Notes under the pieces: model-generated | The model's database searches: none | The model's input: the letters and a program-made list of their open reading frames with translations, nothing else | Told to the model about the DNA's origin: nothing | Part shown: positions 1 to 6,213 of the stretch, in pieces | Layout of the letters: every line of letters starts with the position of its first letter | How positions within the stretch are numbered: the stretch's first letter is position 1 | Translations under genes and position numbers: made by a program | DNA from: Candidatus Bathyarchaeota archaeon | GTDB lineage: Archaea > Thermoproteota > Bathyarchaeia > Bathyarchaeales > Bathyarchaeaceae | NCBI GenBank assembly: GCA_003662715.1 | Contig: QMYO01000106.1 | Location: 1-6,223 of the forward strand | Reading direction: 5' to 3' | DNA: 6,223 nucleotides

Positions 1-35
1 AGAACAAGCTATTGGACGTGAAAATATGCCTTTAG
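1..35 (+). other. Possible tail of an upstream plus-strand gene
   Basis: Two of the three frames could hold the end of a preceding gene. One ends at a TGA at 19-21, four bases before the ATG at 26. The other reads NKLLDVKICL and ends at a TAG at 33-35, overlapping the downstream gene. The second loosely resembles the NPGK-type ending of FAD-linked oxidases, which would fit a GlcD-like partner. This is too short to decide, and it may equally be non-coding. Confidence 0.2.
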
Positions 36-1579
36 AAGCAAGTGTAGTTGAAAAGTTAAAGGATATAGTAGGCTCAGAAAATGTATTAACAGATGAGGAG
101 GATCTTTTCGTTTACTCTTTTCAAGGTCCTTTTGGGGCACAATTTGGCCCAAGTCCTGACGTTGTAGTGAGAACATGGTCTGATGAAGAAATTAAGAGAG
201 TTATGAGGTTAGCTGAGAACAAGAATATTCGTGTAATTCTAAGAAACGAAACCATACCTTCCAACATTGGGCACCCAATAATTATGCTAGATACAATAAA
301 ACCAAGCGATCTTCCATCGTTAAAAACTTCATCAAGTAGAAAGGAACTTATTGCATACAAATTGCCTATGAGTGAATTATTAGGCTTAAGACAGCACTTA
401 AAATCACTGGTAATTCATCAAAAGTGTAGAGAGTGCCAATTGGCATCAGGATCCGCATGTCATGGATACTGTGAGGTTGCACCGTTTTTTAACTGGATCG
501 AAACATGGTCAAGTAAAGGTCGCATCATACTAGCAAGGGAACTGACAAAAGGTCGAATAGAACCAACAGAGAAAATTCAAAACATTCTCTTTTCATGTAC
601 GTTATGTGGACATTGCTACGGTGCGTGTACACTTGACCACCTAAACACATACAAAGCGATAGCATATGCCCGCCATGAATTAGCCAAGAAGGGTTACGTA
701 CCACGTATTTTCACGGAATTGCCTGAACGGATTTCCAAGCAAGGAGCGCCTTTAATGATTGATCTCGCAAGGCGAACTCGAACTTGGTGGTTAAGTAGGT
801 TAAGTGAAAAACCTAAATTGGAAAATGCGGAAGTCTTGTATTGGGTAGGTTGTGTTACAGCTTATCGGCACTACAATATAGCTGTATCAACAATAAACAT
901 TCTTAGAGAAGCAAATGTGGACTTTATGATGCTCGGCGATAAGGAAGGTTGCTGCGGTCTCGAATTATACACATCTGGATTCTGGGACGAAGGAAGGAAA
1001 AATGCACTCAAAGTAACGGAGAAACTTAAACAGACCCGCGCAAAAACTCTTGTTACAAGCTGTGCTGGTTGCTACTACACCTTCAAAGAGATATACCCGG
1101 AAATTTTTGGTGTTGAACTACCAATGGAAGTGCTACATATCTCTCAATTCATCGAATTCTTAATTGAAGAAGACCGCTTGAAATTTGATGAATCTAATGG
1201 ATTAAATTATAAGGTGACGTATCACGATCCGTGTCACCTCGGGCGGCATTGCTCAGTTTACGAGCCCCCGCGTAACGTATTGAAAGCGATTCCAAACTTG
1301 CAACTTACTGAAATGAGTTTAAATAGGAACAATGCTCGCTGTTGCGGAGGTGGCGGAGGACTCTGGACTTATAACAATGAGCTTGCCAGAAATATTGCAT
1401 ATTCACTATTAGTTGATGAAGTTTTACCACTAAACGTTGAAGCCGTTGTGACAACTTGCCCTATGTGCTACACAAACTTAAAGTACACGGCTAGACTTAG
1501 GAAGCTTCCAATAAACGTTTATGACATAACCGAGATTGTCAGGAAATTCTTGGAGAAACCTCAGAAAGATAAGGATTGA
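26..1579 (+). CDS. HdrD/GlpC-like iron-sulfur oxidoreductase with degenerate GlcD-type FAD N-terminus
   Basis: The 517-residue protein is probably an electron-transferring subunit of an FAD/Fe-S oxidoreductase of the glycolate/lactate oxidase or heterodisulfide reductase D type. Residues 1-95 resemble the start of a GlcD-like FAD-binding domain (PDVVVRTWSDEEIKRVM, then a shortened stretch ending HPIIMLDTIK), but the glycine-rich flavin-binding part is missing. Two ferredoxin-like clusters follow: C134-x2-C137-x7-C145-x3-C149, with unusual spacing, and C191-x2-C194-x2-C197-x3-C201. Two CCG domains come next: C276, CCG at 309-311 and CAGC at 346-349; then C403, CCGGGGG at 439-445 and CPMC at 478-481. 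In HdrB/HdrD such domains bind non-cubane [4Fe-4S] clusters. There is no signal peptide or membrane segment, so it is likely cytoplasmic or peripheral. The start is supported by GGACGTGA at 14-21, although the frame stays open to the window edge. Its substrate is unknown. The family call is firm; the FAD-remnant reading is an inference. Confidence 0.85.
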   Translation: MPLEASVVEKLKDIVGSENVLTDEEDLFVYSFQGPFGAQFGPSPDVVVRTWSDEEIKRVMRLAENKNIRVILRNETIPSNIGHPIIMLDTIKPSDLPSLKTSSSRKELIAYKLPMSELLGLRQHLKSLVIHQKCRECQLASGSACHGYCEVAPFFNWIETWSSKGRIILARELTKGRIEPTEKIQNILFSCTLCGHCYGACTLDHLNTYKAIAYARHELAKKGYVPRIFTELPERISKQGAPLMIDLARRTRTWWLSRLSEKPKLENAEVLYWVGCVTAYRHYNIAVSTINILREANVDFMMLGDKEGCCGLELYTSGFWDEGRKNALKVTEKLKQTRAKTLVTSCAGCYYTFKEIYPEIFGVELPMEVLHISQFIEFLIEEDRLKFDESNGLNYKVTYHDPCHLGRHCSVYEPPRNVLKAIPNLQLTEMSLNRNNARCCGGGGGLWTYNNELARNIAYSLLVDEVLPLNVEAVVTTCPMCYTNLKYTARLRKLPINVYDITEIVRKFLEKPQKDKD

Positions 1580-1735
1580 GCTTATTTAGGTTCAGGTAAC
1601 ATAAAAACATTATCTTGAAGCATTTATCCCAAGATTTCTCGATCCACGTCTTTGCATCTTTTCACAGACTATAATAACCTATCTACAGAAAGAACATGCA
1701 ATATTACGGAAAGATAAAATAAAAATTAAAGGGAG
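1580..1735. other. Convergent intergenic region
   Basis: This 156-base gap separates the end of the plus-strand iron-sulfur gene from the end of the minus-strand operon. It holds an A/T-rich minus-strand terminator-like tract at 1710-1730 and a weak inverted repeat on the plus strand (ATCTTG at 1612-1617, CAAGAT at 1630-1635, followed by TTTCTC). I see no RNA gene or small coding frame with a credible SD site here. Confidence 0.6.
1710..1730 (-). terminator. T-rich terminator of the minus-strand operon
   Basis: Read on the minus strand, the bases just after the aldehyde dehydrogenase stop codon are TTTAATTTTTATTTTATCTTT, beginning 5 bases past the stop. Archaeal transcription typically ends at such T-rich tracts without a stable hairpin, and none is evident here. 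The position at a convergent junction fits. Confidence 0.6.
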
Positions 1736-3136
1736 TTAGTCTTTTCCCCACTTCTTCCAGTATTCTCCGAAAAGTTCTTCATCTGTGGGAATGTAGGGCT
1801 CCTTTCCTTCTGGAGGATTAAAGACTATCGTGTAGTTGAGGAAGTGCTTCCAATTAATGTTTTCACTAGTCATGTTTCCAGCCCATGTACCACAGCCCAA
1901 GCTTTCAGTGAATGGAACGCCCCACCAGTTACCGCTGTTATTGAAAACATGAGGAACATTACACATAACCCTACCTACTTCAAGCGTTTCAGCAGCTTTC
2001 TCTATACGGTCCTCTCTTTTCGTATGAAGAGACACTGAGTGGCCTATCCCTGAGAATCTGAGAATCTTTCTTACGCGATCGAGTATCTCATCGAAATCGC
2101 TCCACTTCCACACTGTAAGGACGACACTAAGTTTTTCTCCTGAAAATCTGTCTTCAGGACCTATCTTCTCTCCTAAGACCATAATGAACTTTGTATTTTC
2201 AGGCACGTTAATTCCAGCAAGTTTAGCAATGTAGGTTGCTGGTTTTCCTACTATATCCCTGTTCAGCCTTTCTCCATCTGGCCACATAACCTTTCTTAAT
2301 CTTTCTCTTTCCTCGGTGTTGCAGAGATACCCACCCTCTTTTATTAGGGCATTTATCATTTCATCATATATGCTCTCATGGATGGCCACAGCGTTTTCGG
2401 AGGAACAAGATGTAGCGTAATTGAAAACTTTAGATTGAGCAATCTTATGAGCTGCCTCAGCTACATTGGCTGTCTCGTCAACAATCGAGACAACATTGCC
2501 AGCTCCCACGGTATGGCATGGTTTAGCAGCTTGATAGACTACTTTTACTAGGGCAGCGCCACCAGTAGCAACTACAAAGTCGCATGTCCTCATTAACTCG
2601 CGTGCCCTTTCCGGGGAGGGATTTGGAACACATAGAAACAGATCCTCAGGTGCACCAACCTTTTTTAAAGCTTTTCGCCCTATTTCCACTGTAAGTTGGC
2701 CTGTTTTTCCCGCTCTGGGGTGAGGTGAAACAATCATAGCATTCCTTGTTTTTAAGAGACAAAGGCCAATGGTCATTATTGTCGATTCAGGGTTTGTAAC
2801 TGGCGTAATATTCGCTACCACTCCAATAGGTTTAGCGTACTTCTTTATTCCTCTCTCTTTATCTTCCTCAATTAAACCAGCCGTTTTTGCACCACGCATG
2901 TTCCATAGAACACCTCTTACCTTGCTTTTTATCTTCTTTACTTTGTCTTCGTATCGGCCCATCCCTGTTTCTTCTACTGCAAGTTTCGCTAGGGTTTTTA
3001 CGTTTTCCTCTTTTAGCCACTCCCAAGCTACAGCGGCAACAACTTCGTCAACTCTTTCCTGAGACCAGAATTTCGCTTCTTCAAAGGCTTTTCTTGCTCT
3101 TTGGTACAATTCTTTAATATCACTAAACTCTGCCAT
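1736..3136 (-). CDS. CoA-acylating aldehyde dehydrogenase (SauS/EutE-like)
   Basis: The 466-residue protein belongs to the aldehyde dehydrogenase superfamily, acylating branch: aldehyde + CoA + NAD(P)+ gives acyl-CoA. The catalytic cysteine is C244 in NYATSCSSEN. Where hydrolytic family members have ELGG with a general-base glutamate, this protein has VGAGN (210-214), as acylating enzymes do. Other landmarks are NITPVTNP (109-116), SPHPRAGKT (137-145), VATGG (189-193), PFTESLGCGTW (408-418) and NINWKHFLN (426-434). The TSCSSEN motif recalls sulfoacetaldehyde and succinate-semialdehyde acylating enzymes, but the substrate cannot be read from sequence. The ATG at 3136 is preferred over that at 3142 because GAGGTG (3149-3144) lies 7 bases before the former and only 1 before the latter. 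It is the last gene of the operon, separated by 15 bases from the citrate-synthase-like gene upstream. The protein is probably cytoplasmic. Confidence 0.87.
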   Translation of the reverse strand: MAEFSDIKELYQRARKAFEEAKFWSQERVDEVVAAVAWEWLKEENVKTLAKLAVEETGMGRYEDKVKKIKSKVRGVLWNMRGAKTAGLIEEDKERGIKKYAKPIGVVANITPVTNPESTIMTIGLCLLKTRNAMIVSPHPRAGKTGQLTVEIGRKALKKVGAPEDLFLCVPNPSPERARELMRTCDFVVATGGAALVKVVYQAAKPCHTVGAGNVVSIVDETANVAEAAHKIAQSKVFNYATSCSSENAVAIHESIYDEMINALIKEGGYLCNTEERERLRKVMWPDGERLNRDIVGKPATYIAKLAGINVPENTKFIMVLGEKIGPEDRFSGEKLSVVLTVWKWSDFDEILDRVRKILRFSGIGHSVSLHTKREDRIEKAAETLEVGRVMCNVPHVFNNSGNWWGVPFTESLGCGTWAGNMTSENINWKHFLNYTIVFNPPEGKEPYIPTDEELFGEYWKKWGKD

Positions 3137-3151
3137 TTTCATTCACCTCTC

Positions 3152-4153
3152 TTACTTTTCTTCATTTTCCTCTAATTGTGAAGCTAAAGCTTTCCATCCA
3201 CTCCCATAAAGTTTTTGCCTCTCAGTTATTGCCTTTTTCCATTCCTCAAGGGTGCGACATACCGCTGGCTTAGCAATATTATTTCTTTCTTCTATTGGAG
3301 GAACTGGTTTTTCCGATGGACCATCATACAATTCTTTAGGAGTTAATGTTTGCCCATACTTCAAGAAACCACCCCTTTCTACTTCTTCTATATAATGAGC
3401 CCCAGCAGCAAACGCCCTAGTCACAGCTATTATTCCCCACGTGGCTTCAGGACTGAAGCCCAAATCCATCATTGTAGCGCCTATCGCGCCGAGCATATCT
3501 ACATCAATTGGTTTTTCACCCACTTTTTGTGCAGCTTTAGCTATTTCCTTGATAAATTTGATGTATTTGCCTGCCACGCCCAAGTCTTCTGCACGTTGAA
3601 GTATGCGTTTAGGCGCTGGATCTTTGAGGCATAAGTCGGACACCCCTAAAATTTTATCTAGCGGAATTTCTTTCACTAGAATTTCAGCTATCTCTTCTAG
3701 TGTCTTTCCTTCTTTTTCAGCTCTGCTTAAATAGTTATTGAGCATGTTGCCAAAATCTTGAAAAGCACCATAAGTGTGTCCAAAGGCTAGGACTGATGCG
3801 GCAGCTGCTTGGGTTAGAATAGCGTTAGATTTAGCAACAATCCTGGATATAACAGCCGGTGAAGACAGACCGTCCTCTAATGCCATAATTAAGATATAAT
3901 CTAACATTTTCGCCTCTTCGATTGTCGGGATCCTGCTTTGGAACACTACAAAGAGAACATCCACAAGACCATAACCTGCCATCATCAGTTCTGTTGTATC
4001 GTAGCCCCTAGCAACTATTCGATGAACATTTTTGTACGATATTTCAGAAACCCAACGGAACGGCTCTCTTGTTGTATCTGGAGGTACAGTACCGTACTCA
4101 CGGTTCTTATATTCCGGAGGCAACAAATGTCTTAGATCCTTTACAGAACCCAT
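3152..4153 (-). CDS. Diverged citrate synthase/citryl-CoA lyase-fold protein with N-terminal extension
   Basis: The 333-residue protein aligns through most of its length with the gene just upstream and with citryl-CoA-lyase-type members of the citrate synthase superfamily: ARGYDTTEL (48-56), DVLFVVFQSRIPT (65-77), FGHTYGAF (124-131) and GAIGATMMDLGF (222-233). By eye the first catalytic histidine (GPxHGG) is Y128. The second (GFGH...DPR) is D173 in GVSDLCLKDPA, and the DPR arginine is also gone. The catalytic aspartate is retained only if a two-residue insertion is allowed (D219 in DVD). It has a 34-residue N-terminal extension, rich in proline and charged residues, that its partner lacks. 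It is therefore probably inactive alone or has changed chemistry. The ATG overlaps the upstream stop by 13 bases and has a purine-rich SD (GAGGGGGAGT, 4170-4161), implying coupled translation. The fold is confident; the function is unknown. Confidence 0.82.
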   Translation of the reverse strand: MGSVKDLRHLLPPEYKNREYGTVPPDTTREPFRWVSEISYKNVHRIVARGYDTTELMMAGYGLVDVLFVVFQSRIPTIEEAKMLDYILIMALEDGLSSPAVISRIVAKSNAILTQAAAASVLAFGHTYGAFQDFGNMLNNYLSRAEKEGKTLEEIAEILVKEIPLDKILGVSDLCLKDPAPKRILQRAEDLGVAGKYIKFIKEIAKAAQKVGEKPIDVDMLGAIGATMMDLGFSPEATWGIIAVTRAFAAGAHYIEEVERGGFLKYGQTLTPKELYDGPSEKPVPPIEERNNIAKPAVCRTLEEWKKAITERQKLYGSGWKALASQLEENEEK

Positions 4154-5040
4154 TTCTTATACTCCCCCTCTTCCTTCTGCTTTTTAGCATATTCTTGTCT
4201 TTCTTCTGGGCTTGGTACTTCTCTATCCGCAGGTCCTACGTACTTAATCATGGATAAATCAAGCATCTGTACCATAGGCTCTCTTCTGGAAGCTGCCCAA
4301 GCATGACCTTTCTTGTAGTGATGAATTGCATGAGCAGCGCAGCTGTAGCCACGACATATACTTCCTAAACACCATGCAGCAAGAGGTGAAAAGCCTAGGT
4401 CACTTAGAAGCGTATTGCCTGAACCCACAACATTGACAGGTACAGGTTTCTTTCCCTCTTTTTCCCGTCTCTCCTTAAAGTATTTCTCTATAGCTCTCTG
4501 AAGTTCGTAGTATACGCCAGCTAATCCAAGAGCTTCGTGTAGAATATGAAGAGGTTCTGCTCTTGGATCTCCATCAATATGTTGTGGCTGTCCAAAACCT
4601 GGAATCCGCCTTCCAGAACTTAAATACTCGTCAACCAATATCTTAGCTATTTCATCAATGCTTTTGCCTTCTTCCAGAGCTCTTTTCAAGTATGTATTCA
4701 GCATAAGACCATGATTAGCCCCTGGGCCGTGCACAGCTCCAAATGTTGATATTCCAGCTGCAATTGCTGCAGGTAAATCTGGTCTACCAGTGGCAACTGC
4801 AATTGCAGCAGCCGCTGAGGGAGACATGGAATGCTCTAAGAATGCTCCCATCTCCAAGCTAAGGGCTCTCGATTCAACTTCTGTAGGGATTCTCCCTTGG
4901 AATAAAATGAACAAGACATCGCAGAAGGTATAGCCTTTCTCTGCCAATTCGCTTAGATCATATCCCCGTATAATAGTTTTTTCCTCGGTTTTGTAGGATA
5001 TAGACGTCTTTGTTTGGATAAGAGGCATTCTTTCTGTCAT
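4141..5040 (-). CDS. Citryl-CoA lyase/citrate synthase-family protein with altered active site
   Basis: The 299-residue protein is about the size of short, single-gene citryl-CoA lyases. These cleave citryl-CoA to acetyl-CoA and oxaloacetate, while citrate synthases run the related condensation. Family signatures are IIRGYDLSEL (23-32), DVLFILFQGRIPTE (41-54), GAVHGPGANHG (101-111), IPGFGQPQHIDGDPRA (146-161), NVVGSGNTLLSDLGF (203-217) and YVGPADREVP (267-276). The first catalytic histidine is present (H104), but the histidine of GFGH is Q151 and the aspartate of the NVD motif is V205. An unrelated or modified substrate, or a heteromer with the next gene, is more likely than plain citrate chemistry. 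The start at 5040 is preferred to the longer frame from 5145, because a TATA box (5083-5090) lies inside that longer frame and GAGGAT (5052-5047) sits 6 bases before this ATG. It is the first gene of the operon. Confidence 0.83.
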   Translation of the reverse strand: MTERMPLIQTKTSISYKTEEKTIIRGYDLSELAEKGYTFCDVLFILFQGRIPTEVESRALSLEMGAFLEHSMSPSAAAAIAVATGRPDLPAAIAAGISTFGAVHGPGANHGLMLNTYLKRALEEGKSIDEIAKILVDEYLSSGRRIPGFGQPQHIDGDPRAEPLHILHEALGLAGVYYELQRAIEKYFKERREKEGKKPVPVNVVGSGNTLLSDLGFSPLAAWCLGSICRGYSCAAHAIHHYKKGHAWAASRREPMVQMLDLSMIKYVGPADREVPSPEERQEYAKKQKEEGEYKKWVL

Positions 5041-5046
5041 AGTCTT

Positions 5047-5058
5047 ATCCTCGAGGAT
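5047..5058. promoter_or_regulatory. Perfect 12-base palindrome over the operon leader and SD site
   Basis: ATCCTCGAGGAT is a perfect palindrome lying between the predicted transcription start and the first ATG, and it includes the SD GAGGAT. It could be a repressor site or a short hairpin that hides the SD. A perfect 12-base palindrome is expected about once or twice by chance in a window this long, so only its location makes it notable. Confidence 0.3.
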
Positions 5059-5082
5059 TTCGGTTAATATCCACCATCGTTG

Positions 5083-5090
5083 TTTATAAA
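5083..5090 (-). promoter_or_regulatory. TATA box of the citrate-synthase-like/aldehyde dehydrogenase operon
   Basis: TTTATAAA is centred about 47 bases upstream of the chosen ATG. Taking the usual archaeal distance of about 26 bases, transcription would start near 5060, leaving a leader of about 20 bases that contains the SD site. The B-recognition element (BRE) upstream of it is not clear. The sequence is palindromic, but only the minus strand has a gene at the right distance. Confidence 0.55.
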
Positions 5091-5138
5091 ATTTATGTTT
5101 ACATAAAATGGCCATATACATAGGGATTAAGGTAGGAT

Positions 5139-5159
5139 AAAACAACTAGTTAAAACATT
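5139..5159 (-). terminator. Weak T-rich terminator candidate after the DUF89 gene
   Basis: Immediately past the TGA stop, the minus strand has two TTTT tracts (5155-5152 and 5142-5139). These could end transcription before the separate promoter near 5083. They are short and no hairpin is evident, so read-through into the operon is possible. Confidence 0.3.
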
Positions 5160-6047
5160 TCAAGATACAATCTTAACAATATTTGCTCCTTTAGAAACAC
5201 CAAGTGATCCAGCTATCACTCGACATTTAACTTTCAGTAAGTACACAATTGGTTTCCGAACTATGTGAGCATGCTCTTGCGATAAGCTCTCATAATGCCC
5301 CTGCCCTTTCGCTATTATAATATCGGCTTTTTCAAGATGTTCTAAAAACTCTTCGGAGCAATCCTCTAAATGCAAGCCCACCGAACTGCAACCAGTTATA
5401 ACTTTTGCAACATCCATCAGCCCAATTTGAAGTGCGTCATCCAATATAGCATCATTCAATATGGGAGTTGATTTTACAGCGACAACAACATTGACCGGGT
5501 AATGCTTAGTTATCACGTTTATCAAGAATTTATCAAAAACTATTTCACCAGCGTTATCTGTAAGATAAAGGACATTTTTAGCCTTTGATAAGGCATTCAT
5601 TAACTTTGGAACATCATCTATAGCTAGGTCTTCCTTTAAATAATCCATTAAAAACTTCTCTATGTCTTTCGGTGAAGCTTTATAATTCAGGTAATTTCCA
5701 TACACGGCGCCGAGAACTGCAAATCGGAAGGCATCTTCAAAACTTTTTTCTTTTTCTCTTTTTTTGAACTCTTTTTCTAGAAATGGAATTAAGCTTAAAG
5801 CAGTTTTATTGAACTCTTTTCTTAGTTCTCTAAAGGGATCAGAGTTTCCAGTAATTTTCTGTACTAGTCTAAAAACGTGGGTGAGTAGTTTTGCTGGTGT
5901 GACATCTTCTTGGTTTAAAATATTACTTAGCAAATTTACTGTATCAACAACAGCCCGTCTGTGTAGTTCCTCGTCATCAGTGGACTCAACAGCTAGATCA
6001 TAAGCAACCCTAACAGCGCACTGAATGCAAAGCGGGTGCCATTTCAC
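5160..6047 (-). CDS. DUF89-family metal-dependent phosphatase-like protein
   Basis: The 295-residue protein matches the archaeal stand-alone branch of DUF89 (ARMT1-like). Characterised members are metal-dependent phosphatases proposed to remove damaged or surplus phosphometabolites. Visible features are an N-terminal cysteine pair (C7-x2-C10 in KWHPLCIQCA), the metal-site motif YLTDNAGEIVFD (161-172, with D164 and N165), PILNDA (195-200), AKGQGHYESL (246-255) and KCRVIAGSLG (274-283). Family members usually have Asn where this has His in GQGH (H251), as far as I recall. The start is a GTG with GGAGGT (6059-6054) 6 bases upstream. The in-frame ATG at 6104 directly abuts the TATA box and should not be transcribed. 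The GTG start also puts the cysteine motif near residue 7, as expected for the family. The stop is 119 bases from the next gene, which has its own promoter. The substrate is unknown. Confidence 0.85.
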   Translation of the reverse strand: MKWHPLCIQCAVRVAYDLAVESTDDEELHRRAVVDTVNLLSNILNQEDVTPAKLLTHVFRLVQKITGNSDPFRELRKEFNKTALSLIPFLEKEFKKREKEKSFEDAFRFAVLGAVYGNYLNYKASPKDIEKFLMDYLKEDLAIDDVPKLMNALSKAKNVLYLTDNAGEIVFDKFLINVITKHYPVNVVVAVKSTPILNDAILDDALQIGLMDVAKVITGCSSVGLHLEDCSEEFLEHLEKADIIIAKGQGHYESLSQEHAHIVRKPIVYLLKVKCRVIAGSLGVSKGANIVKIVS

Positions 6048-6104
6048 ACACTTACCTCCCTCTCTAATATAAAGCTGTGTTCTTAGCGTATTCTCTTTAA
6101 TCAT

Positions 6105-6120
6105 TATATATAAAGTTTTT
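6105..6120 (-). promoter_or_regulatory. TATA box and BRE of the DUF89 gene
   Basis: The minus strand reads AAAAAC (BRE-like, 6120-6115) followed by TTTATATATA (6114-6105), a near-ideal archaeal core promoter. A start about 26 bases downstream (near 6084) would give a leader of roughly 37 bases with the SD GGAGGT, supporting the GTG start at 6047. Confidence 0.75.
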
Positions 6121-6152
6121 AATGTACCTTAGAGCTTCTAAAATTATTCTAT

Positions 6153-6180
6153 CGATAAATAAAGAAAGATATTTATTTAG
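6153..6180 (+). promoter_or_regulatory. Promoter region of the plus-strand gene at the right edge, with inverted repeat
   Basis: Two AT-rich elements could be the TATA box: GATAAATAAAG (6154-6164) or GATATTTATTTA (6168-6179), the latter preceded by the purine run AAAGAAA. Either lies at a workable distance from the ATG at 6214. The elements form an inverted repeat, TAAATAAA (6156-6163) and TTTATTTA (6172-6179), spaced by 8 bases, which could also bind a regulator. Confidence 0.4.
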
Positions 6181-6213
6181 TTCTCGCTTTCTAAAAAACT
6201 CAGGGAGAGAAAA

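Noticed and set aside
121..360. Minus-strand open frame of 79 codons inside the iron-sulfur gene
   Set aside because: It lies wholly antisense to a strongly supported gene and has no SD site or family resemblance.
1612..1640. Hairpin terminator for the plus-strand gene (ATCTTG/CAAGAT)
   Set aside because: The stem is only 6 bases with a 12-base loop and no clear T-run follows, so it is too weak to call.
1580..1735. tRNA, CRISPR or mobile-element remains in the intergenic gaps
   Set aside because: I saw no cloverleaf-like segment, regularly spaced repeat, transposase remnant or terminal inverted repeat here or in the other gaps.
2769..3117. Plus-strand open frames antisense to the aldehyde dehydrogenase
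   Set aside because: They are low-complexity Ser/Thr/Phe/Leu-rich translations typical of the opposite strand of a Lys/Glu-rich gene.
3350..4257. Plus-strand open frames antisense to the citrate-synthase-like genes
   Set aside because: They have no recognisable domains and fully overlap intact genes with family motifs.
4141..5040. A normal TCA-cycle citrate synthase
   Set aside because: The second catalytic histidine and the aspartate are replaced, the protein is short, and it is paired with a paralogue and an acylating dehydrogenase rather than TCA genes.
5041..5145. 35-residue N-terminal extension of the first citrate-synthase-like gene
   Set aside because: The extension would span the TATA box at 5083-5090 and has no homology to the family. 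The ATG at 5040 has a well-spaced SD.
5764..6003. Plus-strand open frame antisense to the DUF89 gene
   Set aside because: It is Ser-rich, lacks a credible SD site, and is a shadow of a conserved gene.
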